Part shown: in pieces, positions 61,466 to 64,000 of the stretch | Numbering within the stretch: the first letter of the stretch is position 1 | Layout of the letters: each line of letters begins with the position of its first letter | From: Aldehydirespirator sp965220345 | Lineage (GTDB): Bacteria > Actinomycetota > Acidimicrobiia > Acidimicrobiales > Aldehydirespiratoraceae | Direction: 5' to 3' | Assembly: GCA_965220345.1 (NCBI GenBank) | Contig: OZ244822.1 | Location: 1,550,001-1,614,000, forward strand | DNA: 64,000 nt | Program-made: the position numbers and the translations under genes | Notes under the pieces: model-generated | What the model was told of the DNA's origin: nothing | Databases searched by the model: none | What the model saw: the letters and a program-made list of their open reading frames with translations, nothing else

Positions 61466-62315
61466 CGCTGCCACCGTAACGCCGGAGGCTAGCGACACAC
61501 GAAGCGCCGAAGCTGAAGCTGCCGCTGAAGCATTGGCTGATCGCTTGCGCGGCACCATGGGTGAAGCTCTGGTCGATTCCCATAGCCGAGGACACACGCA
61601 CTGGATTCGGGTGCAGCGTGACGCATGGGCTGACCTCGCCGGATATTTGCGTAACGACGAAGGTTTCGAGTTTTTTAATTTTTTGTCGGCGATTGACTGG
61701 CTGCCTTCGCCGTTCGGGCGTGACATGGATAGTGCGGTCGACAACGTGTTGAACCCGCCTGAGCCTGCTGAGCCCTCTGAGTCTGCTGAGTCTGCTGAGC
61801 CCTCTGGGTCTACCGCGTCTGCCGCGCTTGAGACGGGTGTTGCAGGCGGTGAAAGTCGGTTCCAGTTGCTGGCGCGGGTCAACGACGTGACCACAGGTCG
61901 AAGCGTCATCGCTAAAGCCGACTTGCCTGACGATGATCTCAGTGTGCCGAGCTGGGTTCCGATCTACAGCGGTGCCAACTGGCATGAACGTGAAGCCTGG
62001 GAAATGTTCGGCATCAACTTTCGAGGGCACCCAGGCTTGCGGCACCTTTACCTGCCTGGAGAGTTCGAGGGTCATCCGCTGCGCAAGGATTACCCGCTGT
62101 TAGCACGTCGAGTTAAGCCATGGCCGGGCCTTGTGGATGTTGAGTTGATGCCAGAGATTGCTGAGAACGAGACTGCTGATACTGGAGCCTCAGCAGCTGA
62201 AGACTCTGCCACAGAATCGCTTGCAGATGGGTCGCCTGCTGCTGGATCTTCTAGTGCTGGATCTTCTAGCAATGGATCCTCTGCTGTCAGTGACGAAAGC
62301 GGCGATTCGTCGTGA
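61443..62315 (+). CDS. nuoC: Second NuoC (NuoC2) with acidic/Ser-rich insert and tail
   Basis: 290 residues. The NuoC signature WHEREAWEMFGINFRGHPGLRHLYLPGEFEGHPLRKDYPL is clear. A Pro/Glu/Ser-rich insert (about 103-125, encoded by imperfect GAGCCTGCT-type repeats) and a long Asp/Ser/Ala-rich C-terminal tail (about 235-290) are unusual. GTG at 61443 overlaps nuoB2; a TTG three codons later is an alternative. Confidence 0.9.
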   Translation: MSRLSSPDAATVTPEASDTRSAEAEAAAEALADRLRGTMGEALVDSHSRGHTHWIRVQRDAWADLAGYLRNDEGFEFFNFLSAIDWLPSPFGRDMDSAVDNVLNPPEPAEPSESAESAEPSGSTASAALETGVAGGESRFQLLARVNDVTTGRSVIAKADLPDDDLSVPSWVPIYSGANWHEREAWEMFGINFRGHPGLRHLYLPGEFEGHPLRKDYPLLARRVKPWPGLVDVELMPEIAENETADTGASAAEDSATESLADGSPAAGSSSAGSSSNGSSAVSDESGDSS

Positions 62316-63481
62316 CTGTTACCGAACGACAGCAGCTCAGTTATATCGCTGCACAAGCTGCCGATGCCCGAGTCAATCTCGAAATCGAAACCGAGGGTAT
62401 GACTCTCAATATCGGCCCTCAGCATCCAGCCACTCACGGCACGCTGCGAATCGTGGCCAAACTCGACGGCGAACAGGTCGTGTCCGCTGATCCGATCATG
62501 GGTTACATGCACCGTGGTTACGAGAAGCTTGCCGAGGTGCGCACCTATCCTCAGGTCACCACGCTGATCAATCGCATTGATTGGCTCGGCAATTTCGCCA
62601 ATGAAGTGCCGTTCATATTGGCCGCCGAGCAATTGATGGAAGTAGAAGCCCCGCCGCGTGCTCAATGGATACGCACGATACTTTTTGAGTTGAGCCGTAT
62701 CGCCAACGTCACTCTCTTTCTGGGAGACATGGCTGTTCAGGTGGGTGCTATTACTCCAGTGTTCTTTGCTTTCCGTGACCGTGAGCATGTGCTCAACCAG
62801 ATAGAAGCTGTTACCGGCGGGCGTTTCCATCCCAACTTTGATCGCATCGGTGGACTCAAAGATGACCTCCCCGCTGGCTGGATTGATGAGACCCGTCAAG
62901 CCATGCGCAAGCTCCGATCTTTCTGTGATCAGATCGAAGAACTAGTTGAAGGCAACGAGATCTTCCAGGCACGCACCCGAGGTATTGGTGTGATCCCTGC
63001 TGAGGTTGGTTTGTCTTACGGCTTGACTGGAGCCAACATCCGAGCCTCAGGGGTGGACTGGGATCTGCGCCGTGACAATCCCTGCGGGCTGGTTTATGAC
63101 CAGGTTGACTGGAAAGTGTGGACTCACCCCGACGGGGATTCGTTCGCTCGTTTCTGGGTGAGACTGCAAGAAACCCGTGAAGCCATCAAAATCGTTGAAC
63201 AGCTACTTGAAGGTATTCCTGCGGGGCCGGTCATGGCCAAAGTGCCGGTGATTATCAAAGTGCCACCGGGTGAAGCCCACATCGAAACCGAAAACCCGTT
63301 GGGAGTGATGGGTTATTACATCGTGTCAAAAGGTGATCTGTTCCCGTTTAGGGTCAAGATCCGTTCGGCATCTTTTTCTAACGTTTCGATCACGCCGTGG
63401 CTTCTTAAAGGTGTCTACGTTCCTGACATCATCACTATCTTGGGTAGCCTTTATTTCATTCTGGGAGACATTGACCGATGA
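62312..63481 (+). CDS. nuoD: Second NuoD (NuoD2)
   Basis: 389 residues, without the N-terminal extension of the first copy. Core motifs: LNIGPQHPATHGTLRI, GYMHRGYEKLAE, NRIDWLGNFANE and the C-terminal LGSLYFILGDIDR. Clearly diverged from the first NuoD, so not a recent duplication. GTG start overlapping nuoC2 and stop overlapping nuoH2. Confidence 0.95.
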   Translation: MTVTERQQLSYIAAQAADARVNLEIETEGMTLNIGPQHPATHGTLRIVAKLDGEQVVSADPIMGYMHRGYEKLAEVRTYPQVTTLINRIDWLGNFANEVPFILAAEQLMEVEAPPRAQWIRTILFELSRIANVTLFLGDMAVQVGAITPVFFAFRDREHVLNQIEAVTGGRFHPNFDRIGGLKDDLPAGWIDETRQAMRKLRSFCDQIEELVEGNEIFQARTRGIGVIPAEVGLSYGLTGANIRASGVDWDLRRDNPCGLVYDQVDWKVWTHPDGDSFARFWVRLQETREAIKIVEQLLEGIPAGPVMAKVPVIIKVPPGEAHIETENPLGVMGYYIVSKGDLFPFRVKIRSASFSNVSITPWLLKGVYVPDIITILGSLYFILGDIDR

Positions 63482-64000
63482 CGGGAGTGCTCTCAGCTAT
63501 TGGCGTGCTTTCTGAGCTTTCCTACTGGCAGGTCACCTCAATCCGGGTGGCTGCTGGTCTAGTAGCCGTGCTGCTAGTGGCAGGAACTCTGGTCTATGTG
63601 CATCTTTTTAAGATGGTGAGCTTCATGCAGAGCCGACTGGGTCCTATGGAGGCAGGCCCATACGGATCGTTGCAACTGATGGCCGAGATCGGCAAGTTCC
63701 TACAGAAGGAAGACATCGTTCCGCGTCGCGCCGATCGGTTCGTGTTCAAAGCCGCGCCGTTCGTGGTGTTGGCCTCCACGTTCTTGTTGTTAGTGGTGTT
63801 GCCGGGAGGCCCCGATGCCTGGTTCATCTCTAATGATCTAGGTATCTATCTGGCGATGGCTGTGGGTTCGGTTTCGGTGATCGGGATACTCATGGCGGGC
63901 TGGGGTTCAGCTTCAAAATATTCTCTGCTCGGCGGGCTACGAGCCACAGGTCAGTTGATTGCTTATGAACTGCCACTGCTGCTGGCAGTGGTCGGTGTGG
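63478..64000 (+). CDS. nuoH: Second NuoH (NuoH2), 3' truncated by window edge
   Basis: The first 174 residues are present. The quinone-channel segment reads QSRLGPMEAGPYGSLQLMAEIGKFLQKEDIVP, against QRFGPTMAGPFGILQTLADGIKLFFKED in the first copy, so the usual ADGIK is replaced by AEIGK. ATGA overlap with nuoD2. nuoH directly after nuoD, with no nuoEFG, indicates a complex I cluster lacking the NADH module, at least at this position. Confidence 0.92.
   Translation, partial: MTGVLSAIGVLSELSYWQVTSIRVAAGLVAVLLVAGTLVYVHLFKMVSFMQSRLGPMEAGPYGSLQLMAEIGKFLQKEDIVPRRADRFVFKAAPFVVLASTFLLLVVLPGGPDAWFISNDLGIYLAMAVGSVSVIGILMAGWGSASKYSLLGGLRATGQLIAYELPLLLAVVGV

Overview
The window looks like a chromosomal segment of an actinobacterium, most plausibly a member or relative of the Acidimicrobiia. 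This is inferred from moderately high GC, many GTG and TTG starts with AAGGAGG-type ribosome binding sites, a PAC2 protein, a LytR_C protein, a sec-independent Rieske/split cytochrome b cluster fused to a nuo operon, and a Tad-type secretion locus without a secretin. No rRNA, tRNA, CRISPR array, insertion sequence or phage gene was recognised. Both edges cut genes: a 2-oxoglutarate/Fe(II) oxygenase on the left and a second-copy nuoH on the right.

Layout. Positions 1-7.9 kb carry metabolic genes: the oxygenase, a cytosine-deaminase-like amidohydrolase, an acyl-CoA ligase, a class C beta-lactamase-fold hydrolase, a CaiB/BaiF CoA-transferase and an AztD-like periplasmic zinc chaperone. Positions 7.9-17.1 kb, all on the minus strand, form a Tad/Flp-pilus-like locus: lipoprotein, large Thr/Pro-rich repeat protein, CpaB-like SAF protein, TadA ATPase, TadB, TadC, a small pilin-like protein and three TadE-like pseudopilins. 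Positions 17.3-20.6 kb encode hpnC-hpnD-hpnE, the three-step route from farnesyl diphosphate to squalene. Positions 20.7-35.7 kb hold a LytR_C protein, glycerate kinase, a MoaD/ThiS-like protein, CIRCE-controlled groEL, fdhD, a Fic protein, a chlorite-dismutase-family haem protein (ChdC/HemQ), a sterol C-24 methyltransferase homologue, Nudix, SDR, PAC2, acetoacetyl-CoA synthetase, a GNAT protein and a PQQ-type sugar dehydrogenase lipoprotein.

The right half is a respiratory gene cluster. From 36.0 to 57.6 kb, 21 tightly packed plus-strand genes encode a cytochrome bc-type module (membrane protein, 2[4Fe-4S] ferredoxin, cytochrome b in two pieces, Rieske protein, di-haem cytochrome c, membrane protein) followed directly by all 14 complex I genes nuoA-N. 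After a short interlude (YbaK-like deacylase, coiled-coil protein, LigA-like and LigB-like dioxygenase genes that converge and overlap, STAS protein) a second, divergent complex I cluster begins (nuoA2-B2-C2-D2-H2...) and runs off the window.

The most striking observation is a full-length, eukaryote-like sterol 24-C-methyltransferase homologue in an AT-richer patch about 7 kb from a squalene synthesis operon. Other points worth following are the bc-ferredoxin-complex I superoperon with a second complex I behind it, a His/Asp-rich tail on NuoM, the Tad locus with an almost exact 90-bp tandem repeat in its surface protein, and the antiparallel overlap of the dioxygenase pair. All functional calls are from reading motifs; no database search was run.
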